Notes: generated by a model from the letters alone, not told the origin. Shown: positions 16,647 to 26,067, counted from the stretch's first letter. The stretch: DNA of 64,000 bases from Streptomyces meridianus (GCF_023703325.1 NZ_JAMQGM010000011.1:1-64000), one strand, 5' to 3'. Translations and numbers: made by a program.

Positions 16647-17162
16647 GTGACGTCGAGCCCGACCCCCGGCCTGTCCCGGCTCAACACCGCCGAGGACAGC
16701 GAGGCGCGCGCCGTACTGAGGAAGGTGTGCACCAGTTCCTCCTGGACGAGTGAGGTGCTCGCCCGCCGTCCCTACGAAGACCTCGACGCCCTCCTCTCGG
16801 CCAATGACGCCGCCATGGCCGGGCTGACCGCCGACGACCTCGACGAGGCCATGGCCGGACACCCTCCCATCGGGCGGCCCGAGCCGGGCGACCCGGCCTC
16901 CACCCGCGAGCAGCGCGGCATGGCGGACGCCCCGGAGGACCTGAAGACCGAGATGCGCGAACTGAACCTCGCCTACCAGCAGCGGTTCGGCCACGTCTTC
17001 CTCATCTGCGCCTCCGGCCTCGGCGCCGAACAGATGCGGGAGGCGATCCGCCACCGGATCGACAATGCTCCCGCGCAGGAGCGGGAGATCGTCCGGACTC
17101 AGCTCGGCCTCATCAACCGCATCCGCCTCACCCGTCTGGCGGAGGAGGGAGGAACCGCGTGA
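16647..17162 (+). CDS. uraD: OHCU decarboxylase
   Basis: A 171-aa 2-oxo-4-hydroxy-4-carboxy-5-ureidoimidazoline decarboxylase, third step of urate to (S)-allantoin. The catalytic His motif is AGHPPIG, followed by MRELNLAYQQRFGHVFLICASG and the arginine-rich C-terminal helices. GTG at 16647 has GGAGGA 5 nt upstream, which decides the start over longer in-frame readings. The stop overlaps uraH by 4 nt (GTGA). Confidence 0.9.
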   Translation: MTSSPTPGLSRLNTAEDSEARAVLRKVCTSSSWTSEVLARRPYEDLDALLSANDAAMAGLTADDLDEAMAGHPPIGRPEPGDPASTREQRGMADAPEDLKTEMRELNLAYQQRFGHVFLICASGLGAEQMREAIRHRIDNAPAQEREIVRTQLGLINRIRLTRLAEEGGTA

Positions 17163-17557
17163 CCAGCCCCAGGCCGACATCGGTCTCCACGCACATCCTG
17201 GACACCGGGCTCGGACGCCCCGCAGCAGGTGTCGCCGTCAGCTTGTCCGTCCGCAGCGGCCCCGGTGGAACGTGGCACGAGCACGGGGCCTCCGTTACGG
17301 ACGCCGACGGCCGCTGCAAGGACCTGCCCGCCCTCGCCGAGGGCACCACCCACGCACGTCTCGAGTTCGCCACCGAGGCATACTTCGCCGGCCGCACCGC
17401 CGGTCAGGGCGGAAGCGCGGACGCCGGCTCCTCCGGCGAGGGCGCCGTCTGCTTCTTCCCCGAGGTCGCGATCACCTTTGCCGTCGACCCGGGCGAGCAC
17501 TACCACGTGCCTCTGCTGCTCAGCCCGTTCGGCTACTCCGTATACCGAGGGAGCTAG
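17159..17557 (+). CDS. uraH: 5-Hydroxyisourate hydrolase
   Basis: A 132-aa transthyretin-related enzyme that hydrolyses 5-hydroxyisourate made by urate oxidase. The N-terminal STHILDTGLGRPA and the C-terminal YRGS tetrapeptide diagnostic of the family are both present. A short Gly/Ser-rich insert (about residues 78-95) is longer than in many homologues. GTG start overlaps uraD; urate oxidase follows after 7 nt. Confidence 0.93.
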   Translation: MTSPRPTSVSTHILDTGLGRPAAGVAVSLSVRSGPGGTWHEHGASVTDADGRCKDLPALAEGTTHARLEFATEAYFAGRTAGQGGSADAGSSGEGAVCFFPEVAITFAVDPGEHYHVPLLLSPFGYSVYRGS

Positions 17558-17564
17558 CACCGCC

Positions 17565-18509
17565 ATGTCACCTTCCCGCAAGGCCGTCCTCGGCCAGAAC
17601 CAGTACGGCAAGGCCGAGACCCGCGTCGTCAAGGTCACCCGCGACGGCAGCGTCCACCACATCAAGGATCTCAACGTCTCGGTGTCCCTCTCCGGCGACA
17701 TGGACGAGGTCCACTACTCCGGCAGCAACGCCAACGTGCTGCCCACCGACACCACCAAGAACACCGTGTTCGCCTTCGCCCGGGAACACGGCATCGACAG
17801 CGCCGAGCAGTTCGGCATCCACCTGGCCCGGCACTTCGTCACCGGCCAGGAGGCGATCGGCACGGCACGGATCCGCATCGAGGAGTACGCCTGGGACCGG
17901 ATCGGAGCGTCCGGGAGCGACTCCCGCACCGCCGGCGCCGACGAGATCAACCACTCGTTCGTCCGCAACGGCCGGGAGATCCGCACCGCCCAGATCACGT
18001 TCGACGGCGAGAACTGGGAGATCCTCACCGGACTCAAGGACCTCACCGTCCTCAACTCCACCAACTCGGAGTTCTGGGGCTACGTCAAGGACCGCTACAC
18101 CACCCTGCCCGAGGCGTACGACCGCATCCTGGCCACAGACGTCTCCGCCTGCTGGCGCCACAACTGGACCTCGGACGACGAACGCTCGCCCGACTGGGAC
18201 AGCAGCTACCAGCAGGCCCGCCGGCACATCCTCGAGGCCTTCGCCGAGACCTACAGCCTCTCGCTCCAGCAGACGCTGTTCCAGATGGGCTCCCGGGTCG
18301 TCGAGAACCTGCCCGAGATCGACGAGATCAGGTTCTCGCTGCCCAACAACCACCACTTCCTGGTGGACCTGGAGCCGTTCGGGCTCACCAATGAAAACGC
18401 CGACGGGGGTGTCTACTTCGCCGCCGACCGCCCCTACGGTCTGATCGAGGCGACCGTGCTGCGCGAGGGCGCGCAGCAGCGGATCCCGGTCGACATGACG
18501 AACCTCTGA
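17565..18509 (+). CDS. uox: Urate oxidase (uricase)
   Basis: A 314-aa cofactor-free urate oxidase of two tandem T-fold repeats. LGQNQYGKAETRVVKV near the N-terminus contains the conserved Lys, and STNSEFWGYVKD and NHHFLVDLEPFG match the family's substrate region and C-terminal block. It oxidises urate with O2 to 5-hydroxyisourate and H2O2. The ATG at 17565 lies 7 nt after uraH with GGGAG upstream. Confidence 0.93.
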   Translation: MSPSRKAVLGQNQYGKAETRVVKVTRDGSVHHIKDLNVSVSLSGDMDEVHYSGSNANVLPTDTTKNTVFAFAREHGIDSAEQFGIHLARHFVTGQEAIGTARIRIEEYAWDRIGASGSDSRTAGADEINHSFVRNGREIRTAQITFDGENWEILTGLKDLTVLNSTNSEFWGYVKDRYTTLPEAYDRILATDVSACWRHNWTSDDERSPDWDSSYQQARRHILEAFAETYSLSLQQTLFQMGSRVVENLPEIDEIRFSLPNNHHFLVDLEPFGLTNENADGGVYFAADRPYGLIEATVLREGAQQRIPVDMTNL

Positions 18510-18579
18510 CGACCCTGAGCCCTGACAGCCGCACCTTCGGGGCGCAGATCCTGCCGAGAGAGAGAACGGGGAACACGAC

Positions 18580-19977
18580 ATGGCACCACCGACGGACTCC
18601 ACCGGACCGGTCGAGCGCATCGTCATCGAGAACTGCGCCGTCGCCACGGTCGACGCCGACGACACCGAGTACGGCACCGGGCACGTCGTCGTCGCCGGGA
18701 ACCGCATCGAGTCCGTCGGCGCGGGGCCCGCCCCCGACGGCCTGGACAACGTGGTCCGGCGGGTCGACGGCACCGGCCACCTCGCCACCCCGGGCCTGGT
18801 CAACACCCACCACCACTTCTACCAGTGGCTGACCCGCGGACTCGCCCAGGACTCCAACCTCTTCAACTGGCTGGTCGCGCTCTACCCCACCTGGTCCCGC
18901 ATCGACGAGCCGATGGTGTACGCGGGGGCCCGCGGCTCCCTGGCCATGATGGTGCGCGGCGGCGTCACCAGCGCCATGGACCACCACTACGTCTTCCCAC
19001 GGGGTTCCGGCGACCTGCTCGGCGCCGAGATCCGCGCCGCCCGCGAGATGGGGGTCCGCTTCCACCCCACGCGCGGCTCCATGGACCGCGGCGAGTCGGA
19101 CGGCGGACTGCCGCCGGACTTCGCCGTCGAGACCACCGAAGCGGCGCTCCTCGCCACCGAGGAGGCCATCGACACCCACCACGACGCTTCGTTCGACTCG
19201 ATGTTGCGCATCGGCGTCGCACCCTGCTCGCCGTTCTCCGTGTCCACCGACCTCATGCGTGAGGCCGCCGCCCTGGCCCGCCGCAAGGGAGTCCGGCTGC
19301 ACACGCACGGCTCGGAGACCGTGGAGGAGGAGCAGTTCTGCAAGGAGCTGTTCGGCATGGGGCCCACCGACTACTTCGAGTCCACGGGCTGGCTGGGCGA
19401 CGACGTGTGGATGGCCCACTGCGTGCACATGAACGACGCCGACATCGAGGCGTTCGCCCGCACCGGTACCGGCGTCGGGCACTGCCCCTCCTCCAACGCC
19501 CGCCTCGCCGCCGGAACCGCCCGGGTGCCCGACATGCTGAGGGCGGGAGTTCCCGTCGGGCTCGGCGTGGACGGAACCGCGTCCAACGAGTCGGGCGAAC
19601 TCCACACCGAGCTGCGCAACGCACTGCTCATTCACCGGCTGGCCGGGGGCGAGAAGGCCCTGAACGTCCGGCAGGCCCTGCGGCTGGGCACCTACGGCGG
19701 GGCCCAAGTCCTGGGCAGACAGCGGGAGATCGGGTCGCTGGAGCCGGGCAAGCTCGCCGACCTGGTGCTGTGGAAGCTCGACGGTCTGGGGCACTCGACG
19801 ATCGTCGACCCGGTCGCCGCGCTGGTGCTCGGTGCGGCGGCCCCGGTGACCCTCTCGCTGGTCAACGGGCGGCCGGTCGTCGAGGACAACCACCTCGCCA
19901 CCGTCGACGAGGACACGATCGCCCGCGAGGCCCGCGACGAGGCCCGACGCCTCGCCCGTATCGCCGCCGGCGACTGA
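18580..19977 (+). CDS. 8-Oxoguanine deaminase (amidohydrolase)
   Basis: A 465-aa metal-dependent amidohydrolase of the cytosine/guanine/8-oxoguanine deaminase group. Ligands visible are NTHHHFYQWLTR (about residue 72), HTHGSE (about 243), HCVHM and the Asp in GVDGTASNESGEL (about 328). It converts 8-oxoguanine to urate, which explains its place 70 nt downstream of urate oxidase in one operon. A GAGAGAG site precedes the ATG. Guanine deaminase activity is the main alternative. Confidence 0.85.
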   Translation: MAPPTDSTGPVERIVIENCAVATVDADDTEYGTGHVVVAGNRIESVGAGPAPDGLDNVVRRVDGTGHLATPGLVNTHHHFYQWLTRGLAQDSNLFNWLVALYPTWSRIDEPMVYAGARGSLAMMVRGGVTSAMDHHYVFPRGSGDLLGAEIRAAREMGVRFHPTRGSMDRGESDGGLPPDFAVETTEAALLATEEAIDTHHDASFDSMLRIGVAPCSPFSVSTDLMREAAALARRKGVRLHTHGSETVEEEQFCKELFGMGPTDYFESTGWLGDDVWMAHCVHMNDADIEAFARTGTGVGHCPSSNARLAAGTARVPDMLRAGVPVGLGVDGTASNESGELHTELRNALLIHRLAGGEKALNVRQALRLGTYGGAQVLGRQREIGSLEPGKLADLVLWKLDGLGHSTIVDPVAALVLGAAAPVTLSLVNGRPVVEDNHLATVDEDTIAREARDEARRLARIAAGD

Positions 19978-19993
19978 ATCGGCCGACACCGCC

Positions 19994-20020
19994 CCGGCCG
20001 GGGGGAGCGCCCCCGGCCGG
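19994..20020 (+). terminator. 11-bp-stem hairpin after 8-oxoguanine deaminase
   Basis: CCGGCCGGGGG pairs with CCCCCGGCCGG around a 5-nt loop, 17 nt after the stop. It closes the urate operon. The remaining sequence to 20177 shows nothing further. Confidence 0.55.
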
Positions 20021-20177
20021 GTGGCCCTGTTGACGGCTGCCCTTTCGTGCCACACGGGCACGTGGTGATCACAGCGCCTGGTGCGTCGGGGCGAGCCGAA
20101 CCGCGGCCGGCACAGAGACGATCCGCCGCGCCTGCCGGCGGCCCGGACCCGTCCGCGAGCCGCCGGCACATGCCCGC

Positions 20178-20588
20178 TCAGGCTGCGGGCTCCACGGGAA
20201 TCCACAGTTCCGCGTCCGCCTCCGCCCTGTCCTGAACCAGGCCCACCCGCAGGATCTCGGGCCCCGGCCTGCTCCGGTACGGGTTCGAGGGGAACCACTG
20301 GGTGAACACGTCGGGCCACAGGTGTTGGAGCGCCTGCGGGAACGGGCCGGTGTTCTCGAAGACGGCCCACACTCCTGCCGGGACGGTGAGGGCGTCCATG
20401 TCCTCGGGCGTTGCGCGGCGGGTCACCACGCCGTGGTAATAGTCGAGTTCCGTTCCCTCCGCACGACTCGGATCGAGCTGGTCGCCCACTCCGACGATTC
20501 CCGCCGGTTCCTGGTCGGACAACGCCGTGATGCGCGCCAGCGCCTCGGGGTCGATGCCCCGGATGAACTCGGCGATCGCCGGGTTCAC
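20178..20588 (-). pseudogene. AraC/GyrI-type regulator, 3' fragment
   Basis: About 136 codons of a GyrI-like effector-binding domain (VNPAIAEFIRG, LDYYHGV, VFTQWFPSNPYRSRPGPEI, ELWIPVE) with no DNA-binding domain. It is the C-terminal part of the gene whose N-terminal part is at 22007-22372. Joining GAGGGGGT from the right flank to GAACCC at the left flank restores an open frame, HEGV-NPAI, without loss. The apparent GTG at 20588 is an internal valine codon, not an evolved start. Confidence 0.85.
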
Positions 20589-20723
20589 CGGACTTCTACC
20601 GAGGATGCCCGTCCTTCAGGGCCGGGAGGAATCGGCCCCTTGGTTCGGCGGCGCGGAGCGGCGTCGTTGTCGCTTCGTTGCCGGTCAAGCTGCGTTGTCA
20701 GTGGCCTTGTCTAGGTTGGCGGG

Positions 20724-21883
20724 GTGAAGTTGGTGGTGCAGGTGAAGCTGTTGCCGTCGCCGGAGCAGGCGGCGGCGCTGGAGGCGACGCTGCGTACGTG
20801 CAACGCGGCGGCGGACCGGGCCTCGGCAGCGGCGTTCGGGGCCGGTGTGTTCTCCCGCAACGACCTGCAAAAGCTCATCTACGCCGAGTTGAAGGCCGGC
20901 TTCGGGTTGTCGGCGCAGCCTGCGGTGCGCACGGTGAAGAAGGTCGTGGACGCCTACGCGACGTTGCGGGCGAGCCTCCGGGCCGGGAATCTTGGGGTCC
21001 GGGGTCGAGGCGGCGGGTGCGGGCGGAGTCGAAGCCGATCGTCTTCCGGCCCGACGCTGCGCAGCCCTTCGATGACCGGTGTTTGTCGTGGCAGTACGAC
21101 GCGGGGACGGTGTCGATCTGGACGGTGGCGGGGCGGCTGCGCGGCGTCCCGTACATTGGCCATCGCGATCATCTGGCGATGCTGGCGAGATGTCGCAGGG
21201 GTGAGTCGGATCTGGTGCACCGCGACGGCAGGTGGTTCCTGCTGGCGACGTGTGAGGTCGAGGCCGCGCCGTTGAATACCGATCCGGTGGATTGGATCGG
21301 GGTGGATCGGGGCGTGGTGAACCTGGCCACTACCAGTGACGGGGGCAACCACACCGGCCGCCGGCTGGACCGTTATCGCAGGTGGCAGGCGCGCAAACGC
21401 AAGGAGTTGCAGGCCAAGCGCACCCGTTCGGCGAACCGCAGGCTCAAGCGGCGGGCGAAGAAGGAAGCCCGCCACGCCACTCACACCAACCACAAGATCG
21501 CGAAGACGATCGTGGCCGATGCGCAACGCACCGGACGCGGAATTGCCCTGGAGGATCTGGGTGGTATCCGCGACCGGGGACGGCTTCCAGCGCACCAGCG
21601 GGCCCGAGTGTCTTCCTGGCCGTTCCACCAGCTCGGCGAACATCTGGCCTACAAGGCTCAGCGGGCCGGGGTGCCGTTCCTGGAGGTGGACTCGGCCTAC
21701 ACCTCGCAGAGGTGTCCGCGGTGCGGGCACACCGCGAGGAACAACCGTCCCTGCCGGGACCGTTTCTGTTGTCGTCGGTGCGGCCTCGCTGGGCCCGCTG
21801 ACGTCGTCGCCGGGGTCAATGTGCGCAACCGTGCACGCTCGGCGTGGGTGTTCGTCACCGCACCCGTACCACCAGGGACCTGA
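20724..21883 (+). pseudogene. tnpB: TnpB RNA-guided nuclease, frameshifted
   Basis: The N-terminal part (from ATG 20724, MKLVVQVKLLPSPEQ) and the remainder (from about 21010, RAESKPIVFRPD onward) lie in different frames. The shift sits at the G-run near 20995, where adding one G restores NLG-GPGSRRRVRAES. After the shift all expected parts are present: RuvC Asp in DWIGVDRG, Glu in IALEDLGG, the CPRCG...CRRCG zinc ribbon and a terminal Asp in GPADVV. So a single-base deletion (or sequencing error) breaks an otherwise intact gene of about 387 codons. TnpB cuts DNA next to a TAM using an omega-RNA. Confidence 0.85.
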
Positions 21884-22006
21884 CAACTTCCTGGACTGGT
21901 AGATGCGATCCGTGGCCGTCCTGTCGTAGGGGACAGCCGGGAGCGCGACCCGGCTTGAAGGCCACCGGGCACACAAGCTCGGTCCCTTCAGGGCCGAGAA
22001 GGTGAC
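21780..22006 (+). ncRNA. Predicted omega-RNA scaffold at right end
   Basis: In TnpB elements the guide RNA derives from the 3' end of tnpB and the right end, with the guide being the flanking host sequence. The 120 nt after the tnpB stop have structured segments (GGGGACAGCCGGGAGCGCGACC and the terminal CTCGG/CCGAG hairpin), so an omega-RNA ending at 22006 with a guide from 22007 is expected. The 5' end is a guess; evidence is by family analogy. Confidence 0.35.
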
Positions 22007-22372
22007 CCCCTCGTGGACGAGCGGGACGCGGGCCTTCCTGCCGGAACGCAGCGCCGCACCCGTGCGTCGGGCCTCACCCGGACCCACACCGTGGAACGTG
22101 CGGAAAGCACGGGCGAAGGCTTCCCCGGAGCCGTAGCCGTAGCGCACCGCGACGTCCAGCAGCGTCCGCTCGCCGGCGAACACCTCGGCGCCCGCGACGG
22201 TCAGCCGCCTGCGGCGGATGTACTCCGACAGCGGGACGCCGGCCAGCGCCGAGAACAACCGTCGGAAGTGATATTCCGACGTCACCGCGATGCGCGCGAG
22301 ATCCGCCACGTCGATCGGCTGATCGAGGTGCGACTCGATGTGCTCCATGGCCTGGTTCAGCCGCTCCAGCAT
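22007..22372 (-). pseudogene. AraC/GyrI-type regulator, 5' fragment
   Basis: About 122 codons carrying the double AraC helix-turn-helix (LDQPIDVADLARIAVTSEYH and TLLDVAVRYGYGSGEAFARA) and the start of the effector domain (RKARVPLVHEGV). It then runs into the TnpB element. ATG at 22372 has AAGGAG 6 nt upstream; a GTG at 22396 is an alternative. A chimeric product read into the element could still bind DNA without its ligand domain. Confidence 0.85.
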
Positions 22373-22493
22373 CCCGGACTCCTTCCCTGTCGTCACGCTA
22401 GGAAGGCGCCGCCGTGGTGGACCCGACTTTCCGTGCCCGACGCGGTCGGGTCGGAAGCGCTCGATCCGCGTACTCGTCGTGCAGGGACTCTGC

Positions 22494-23273
22494 TCACGTC
22501 CCGGACACGGCCCGGTCCGGTTTCCGCGCCTCGATGAGGAAGCGTGAGCTGTGGGCGACGAAGGGGCCCTCGGCCTCGATCCGATCGTGCAGCAGGGCCA
22601 GTTCGCGCCGGTAGCGGTCGACCGTGAAACCGGGGACGATCCAGATCACCTTGCGGAGGAAGTACACGACGGCGCCGATGTCGTGGAACTCCATCCGCAA
22701 GGTGGCCGTCCGCAGGTCGGTGACCTCCAGCCCCGCCTTCTCGGCGGCAGCGCGGGCGTCCTCGGAATTCCGGGCCCGGTGGGCCTCCGGCGGCAGCGGG
22801 CCGAGGAAGTGCTCGGAGAGCGCGAACACGCTCGCCGGACCGACCTGTTGGGAGAAGTACGTGCCGCCGGGGCACAGCACCCGCGAGATCTCCTCCCACC
22901 AGGTGGTGACCGGATGCCGGCTCACGACCAGGTCGAACGCCTCGTCCGCGAACGGCAGCGGAGGCTCGTCCGGGTCGGCGACCACCACCGCACCGCGCGG
23001 GTGCAGCAACCGCGTGGCCCGCGCCACGTTGGGCGGCCATGACTCGGTGGCGGCGCACAGCGGCGGGAGCACCGGCGCTTCGGCGAGCACCTCGCCGCCG
23101 CCGGTCTGGACGTCCAGTGCCGCGGTGGCCTTCGCCATCCGCCCGGCCATTGCCCGCGCGTAGCCCCACGGGGGGCGTTCCTCGCTCGCCCGCCCCTCCA
23201 GCCAGGAGAAGTCCCAGCCGTCCACGGGAACCGACTCGGCTTCGGACACGAGCGCTTCGAAGGTCGTCACCAT
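22494..23273 (-). CDS. SAM-dependent methyltransferase
   Basis: About 259 aa, class I methyltransferase fold. The acidic strand GAVVVADPDEPPLPFADEAFDLVVS contains the ribose-binding Asp and the post-II motif, followed by EEISRVLCPGGTYFSQQV. The usual GxGxG of motif I is less clear (DVQTGGGEVLAEA), but GGGE fits. The substrate is unknown. ATG at 23273 lacks a strong ribosome site and GTG at 23270 is possible. It lies 121 nt from the AraC gene, in the same direction. Confidence 0.75.
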   Translation of the reverse strand: MVTTFEALVSEAESVPVDGWDFSWLEGRASEERPPWGYARAMAGRMAKATAALDVQTGGGEVLAEAPVLPPLCAATESWPPNVARATRLLHPRGAVVVADPDEPPLPFADEAFDLVVSRHPVTTWWEEISRVLCPGGTYFSQQVGPASVFALSEHFLGPLPPEAHRARNSEDARAAAEKAGLEVTDLRTATLRMEFHDIGAVVYFLRKVIWIVPGFTVDRYRRELALLHDRIEAEGPFVAHSSRFLIEARKPDRAVSGT

Positions 23274-23342
23274 GCCCGTGACTGTGGCAGCCCTGCGCAC
23301 GCGTGGGCCACCGCTTTTCCGGCTCAGTGCCCGGTGACCCGG

Positions 23343-23384
23343 GTGCCGTTCTCTTCCGCTGTCCACAGCGGAAGAGAACGGCAC
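23343..23384. terminator. 42-nt perfect palindrome downstream of aceB
   Basis: Arms GTGCCGTTCTCTTCCGCTGT and its exact complement are separated by only 2 nt. It starts 26 nt after the aceB stop (minus strand), so it is likely its terminator. The arms are less GC-rich than the surroundings and there is no T-tract; a protein-binding role is possible. Confidence 0.65.
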
Positions 23385-23409
23385 GTGAGCCACGGGCCGG
23401 TGCGGCGGC

Positions 23410-25026
23410 TCAGTCCAGCAACTCGTACGCGGGCAGGGTGAGGAAGTCCCGGTAGTCCTCGTCGAGGGCGACCTGGAGCAGCAGGTCGTGCGCCTGCTGC
23501 CAGCGTCCGGCAGCGAACGCCTCCTCGCCGATCTCCTCGCGGACGGCGGTGAGTTCCTCGGCGGCGATCAGGCGGGCCAGTTCGGGCGTTACCTTCTCGC
23601 CGGTGTCCAGCACCACCCCGGCGTTGATCCACTGCCAGATCTGGGACCGGGAGATCTCGGCCGTGGCGGCGTCCTCCATGAGGTTGAAGATGGCCACCGC
23701 TCCCAGGCCGCGCAGCCACGCCTCGATGTACCGCATGCCGACCTGCACGGCGTTGCGCAGCCCGTCCGCGGTGGGCTTGGCCTCCAGCGAGTCGATCGCG
23801 GTCAGCTGTTCGGCGGTGACGTGCACGTCCTCGCGCAGCCGGTCCTTCTGGTTCGGCCGGTCCCCGAGGACGGTGTCGAACGAGGCCTGGGCGACCGGCA
23901 CCAGGTCGGGGTGCGCGACCCAGGAGCCGTCGAAGCCGTCGTTCGCCTCGCGGTCCTTGTCGGCCTTGACCTTCTCGAACGCGACCTTGTTGACCTCCGC
24001 GTCCCGGCGCGAGGGGATGAAGGCGGCCATGCCGCCGATCGCGTGCGCGCCCCGCTTGTGGCAGGTGCGCACCAGGAGTTCGGTGTAGGCGCGCATGAAG
24101 GGGGCGGTCATCGTCACCGCGTTGCGGTCGGGAAGCACGAACTTCTGCCCGCCGTCGCGGAAGTTCTTGACGATGGAGAACAGGTAGTCCCACCGGCCCG
24201 CGTTGAGTCCCGAGGCGTGGTCGCGCAGCTCGTAGAGGATCTCCTCCATCTCGTACGCGGCGGTGATCGTCTCGATCAGGACGGTCGCGCGCACCGTGCC
24301 CTGCGGGATGCCCAGGTACTCCTGCGCGAAGACGAAGACGTCGTTCCACAGCCGTGCTTCGAGGTGGGACTCCATCTTCGGGAGGTAGAAGTACGGGCCC
24401 TTGCCGAGGTCGATCAGCCGCTGCGCGTTGTGGAAGAAATACAGCCCGAAGTCGACGAGTCCGCCCGGGACCGGGCCCGCTTCCGAACGCAGGTGGCGCT
24501 CGTTCAGGTGCCAGCCGCGCGGGCGCATGACGACGGTGGCGAGTTCATCGGCCGGCCGCAGCGCATACGTCTTGCCCTGCCCGCTGGTGAAGTCGATCCG
24601 GCGCTCGTAGGCGTCGGTCATGTTGAGCTGGCCGAGGACCACGTTCTCCCAGGTGGGGGAGGAGGCGTCCTCGAAGTCGGCGAGCCACACCCGGGCGCCC
24701 GAGTTGAGCGCGTTGATCGTCATCTTCCGGTCCGTCGGGCCGGTGATCTCCACGCGGCGGTCCTCCAGGGCCGGGGGAGCCGGGGCCACCTGCCACGCGC
24801 CCTCCCGGATGTGCGCGGTGTCGGGGAGGAAGTCCAGCCTGCCGGTCCGGGCGATCTCCGCGCGCCGCTCCCTGCGCAGTTCCAGCAGCTCATTGCGGCG
24901 CGGGGTGAAGCGCCGGTGCAGTTCGGCGAGGAAGGCGAGCGCCGGCTCGGTGAGGACCTCCTCCTGCCGGGGAAGAGTCGGGGCGTCGACGACGGTGACC
25001 GGCGAGGACGGCGCTGGTGCGGACAT
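23410..25026 (-). CDS. aceB: Malate synthase A
   Basis: A 538-aa malate synthase of the A type, condensing glyoxylate with acetyl-CoA to malate. Conserved blocks include [70 protein letters not shown] and AAFIPSRRD. Neighbouring allantoin genes indicate that it disposes of glyoxylate from ureide breakdown rather than from the glyoxylate shunt. AAGGAG lies before the ATG. Confidence 0.95.
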   Translation of the reverse strand: MSAPAPSSPVTVVDAPTLPRQEEVLTEPALAFLAELHRRFTPRRNELLELRRERRAEIARTGRLDFLPDTAHIREGAWQVAPAPPALEDRRVEITGPTDRKMTINALNSGARVWLADFEDASSPTWENVVLGQLNMTDAYERRIDFTSGQGKTYALRPADELATVVMRPRGWHLNERHLRSEAGPVPGGLVDFGLYFFHNAQRLIDLGKGPYFYLPKMESHLEARLWNDVFVFAQEYLGIPQGTVRATVLIETITAAYEMEEILYELRDHASGLNAGRWDYLFSIVKNFRDGGQKFVLPDRNAVTMTAPFMRAYTELLVRTCHKRGAHAIGGMAAFIPSRRDAEVNKVAFEKVKADKDREANDGFDGSWVAHPDLVPVAQASFDTVLGDRPNQKDRLREDVHVTAEQLTAIDSLEAKPTADGLRNAVQVGMRYIEAWLRGLGAVAIFNLMEDAATAEISRSQIWQWINAGVVLDTGEKVTPELARLIAAEELTAVREEIGEEAFAAGRWQQAHDLLLQVALDEDYRDFLTLPAYELLD

Positions 25027-25097
25027 GAGTTGTCACTCCTTCAGCGGGCGGTGCCCCGGGACGTGTTCCCGGCAGCCCTTCTGGCTTGTGGAGACTA

Positions 25098-25115
25098 GTT
25101 TCCTCATGGTGGAAC
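25098..25115. promoter_or_regulatory. Imperfect dyad upstream of aceB
   Basis: GTTTCCTCATGGTGGAAC is an 18-bp imperfect inverted repeat centred on CATG, about 72 nt upstream of aceB and adjoining the 3' end of the nucleotidyltransferase gene. It could be an operator; it does not match the 27680 dyad. Confidence 0.3.
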
Positions 25116-25116
25116 T

Positions 25117-25845
25117 TCAATGGGAGGCATCGGTTGCGGAACCGGGTGGGGCCGGCGGGCGGTGGGCCGGGTCGGCGCCCTCGCGGGCCGCTCGGGCCGC
25201 TCGGGCCGGGGGGTGTTCCAGCAGTCCGAGGTCCTCGGGGGTGTCGATGTCGTCGGGGCTCGCGATGTCGGAGCACTCCACCACGAGGATCTCGGCCTCG
25301 TGCCGCCGCAGGTAGTCGCGGGCCCCGCGGTCGCCCGACGCGCTCGCCCCGACATCCGTCCAGCGGTCGGACCCGATCAGCACAGGATGCCCGCGGCGGC
25401 CGTCGTACACGGCGGCGGCGAGCGCCGTACGGGTTCTCGACGCGGCACCCACCACGCGCGCCACGGCGTCCGCGCCGATCCGCGGCTGGTCCACGAGCAG
25501 GACGACGACCGCCCGTGCTCCGGACCGGGCCAGCGACGCCAGTCCGGCCCGCAGCGAGGACCCCATGCCCTCGGCCCAGTCCGGGTTGTCCACGAGCACG
25601 CAACGGGGGAGCCGGGCCCGCTCGCGCACCTGAGCGGCCGTCGCGCCGAGCACCACATGGACCGGCCCGCATCCGGCGTCCAGCAGGGCCCTCGCCCGGT
25701 CCTCGACGAGCGGCCGGCCGTCCGTGTCGAGCAGTGCCTTCGGGCGGCCGCCGAGCCGCCGGCCCGCGCCGGCCGCGAGGAGCAGTCCCGCCACCGGCGC
25801 CGCCGCACCGCTCTCTTCCCTCTCCCGACCGATGTCCCGACCCAT
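25117..25845 (-). CDS. MocA-like molybdenum-cofactor nucleotidyltransferase
   Basis: A 242-aa NTP transferase. The signature LLLAAGAGRRLGGRPKALLD near the N-terminus, NPDWAEGMGSSLRAGL and LLVDQPRIG are typical of MocA/CoxI-type enzymes that attach CMP to molybdopterin for xanthine-dehydrogenase-family enzymes. No such dehydrogenase gene is in the window, although xanthine oxidation would feed the urate pathway here. ATG at 25845 (GGGGG upstream) is chosen over an upstream start. The tail after about residue 210 is Ala/Pro-rich. Confidence 0.8.
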   Translation of the reverse strand: MGRDIGREREESGAAAPVAGLLLAAGAGRRLGGRPKALLDTDGRPLVEDRARALLDAGCGPVHVVLGATAAQVRERARLPRCVLVDNPDWAEGMGSSLRAGLASLARSGARAVVVLLVDQPRIGADAVARVVGAASRTRTALAAAVYDGRRGHPVLIGSDRWTDVGASASGDRGARDYLRRHEAEILVVECSDIASPDDIDTPEDLGLLEHPPARAARAAREGADPAHRPPAPPGSATDASH

Positions 25846-26067
25846 GCCCCCGATCCTTGCAGGCCGAGCCCTTCGGGGGGACATGTGCCCCGTGGCGTTG
25901 CCCGGAAGCCCCGCCCCGGGGGCCTCCCGGAGGGGACCGGACCGCGGACGTCATCCTTGGGGTTGAATTTCGCCCTCCGTGTAGATGTCGGTGCGGAGAG
26001 TGGCGTTAACTGGTCCTGTTCCTGCTCGTGCGGCCGTCGACCGGTGGCAGTGCAGGGAGGCGGGAAC

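Larger units (their letters stand above)
20589..22006 (+). mobile_element. IS200/IS605-type element carrying only tnpB (IS1341 group)
   Basis: About 1418 bp inserted in an AraC-type gene, immediately 3' of TTCAC with no target duplication, as expected for this family; the boundaries are uncertain by 2 nt because ACC is shared. The left end has a hairpin at 20599-20635 (CCGA/TCGG with inner CCCG/CGGG) and the right end one at 21978-21998 (CTCGG/CCGAG). Both loops contain CCTTCAGG. There are no terminal inverted repeats and no tnpA, so mobility would need a Y1 transposase in trans. A deleted relative lies at 45087-45473. Confidence 0.85.

Noticed and set aside
20270..20300. GGGTTCGAGGGG, resembling a tRNA T-loop
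   Set aside because: It lies within the AraC C-terminal coding sequence and no acceptor or anticodon arms can be folded around it.
20588..20588. GTG as the start of a stand-alone GyrI-like protein
   Set aside because: The codon is an internal valine of the AraC-type gene; no ribosome site precedes it and the other half of the gene is found across the IS element.
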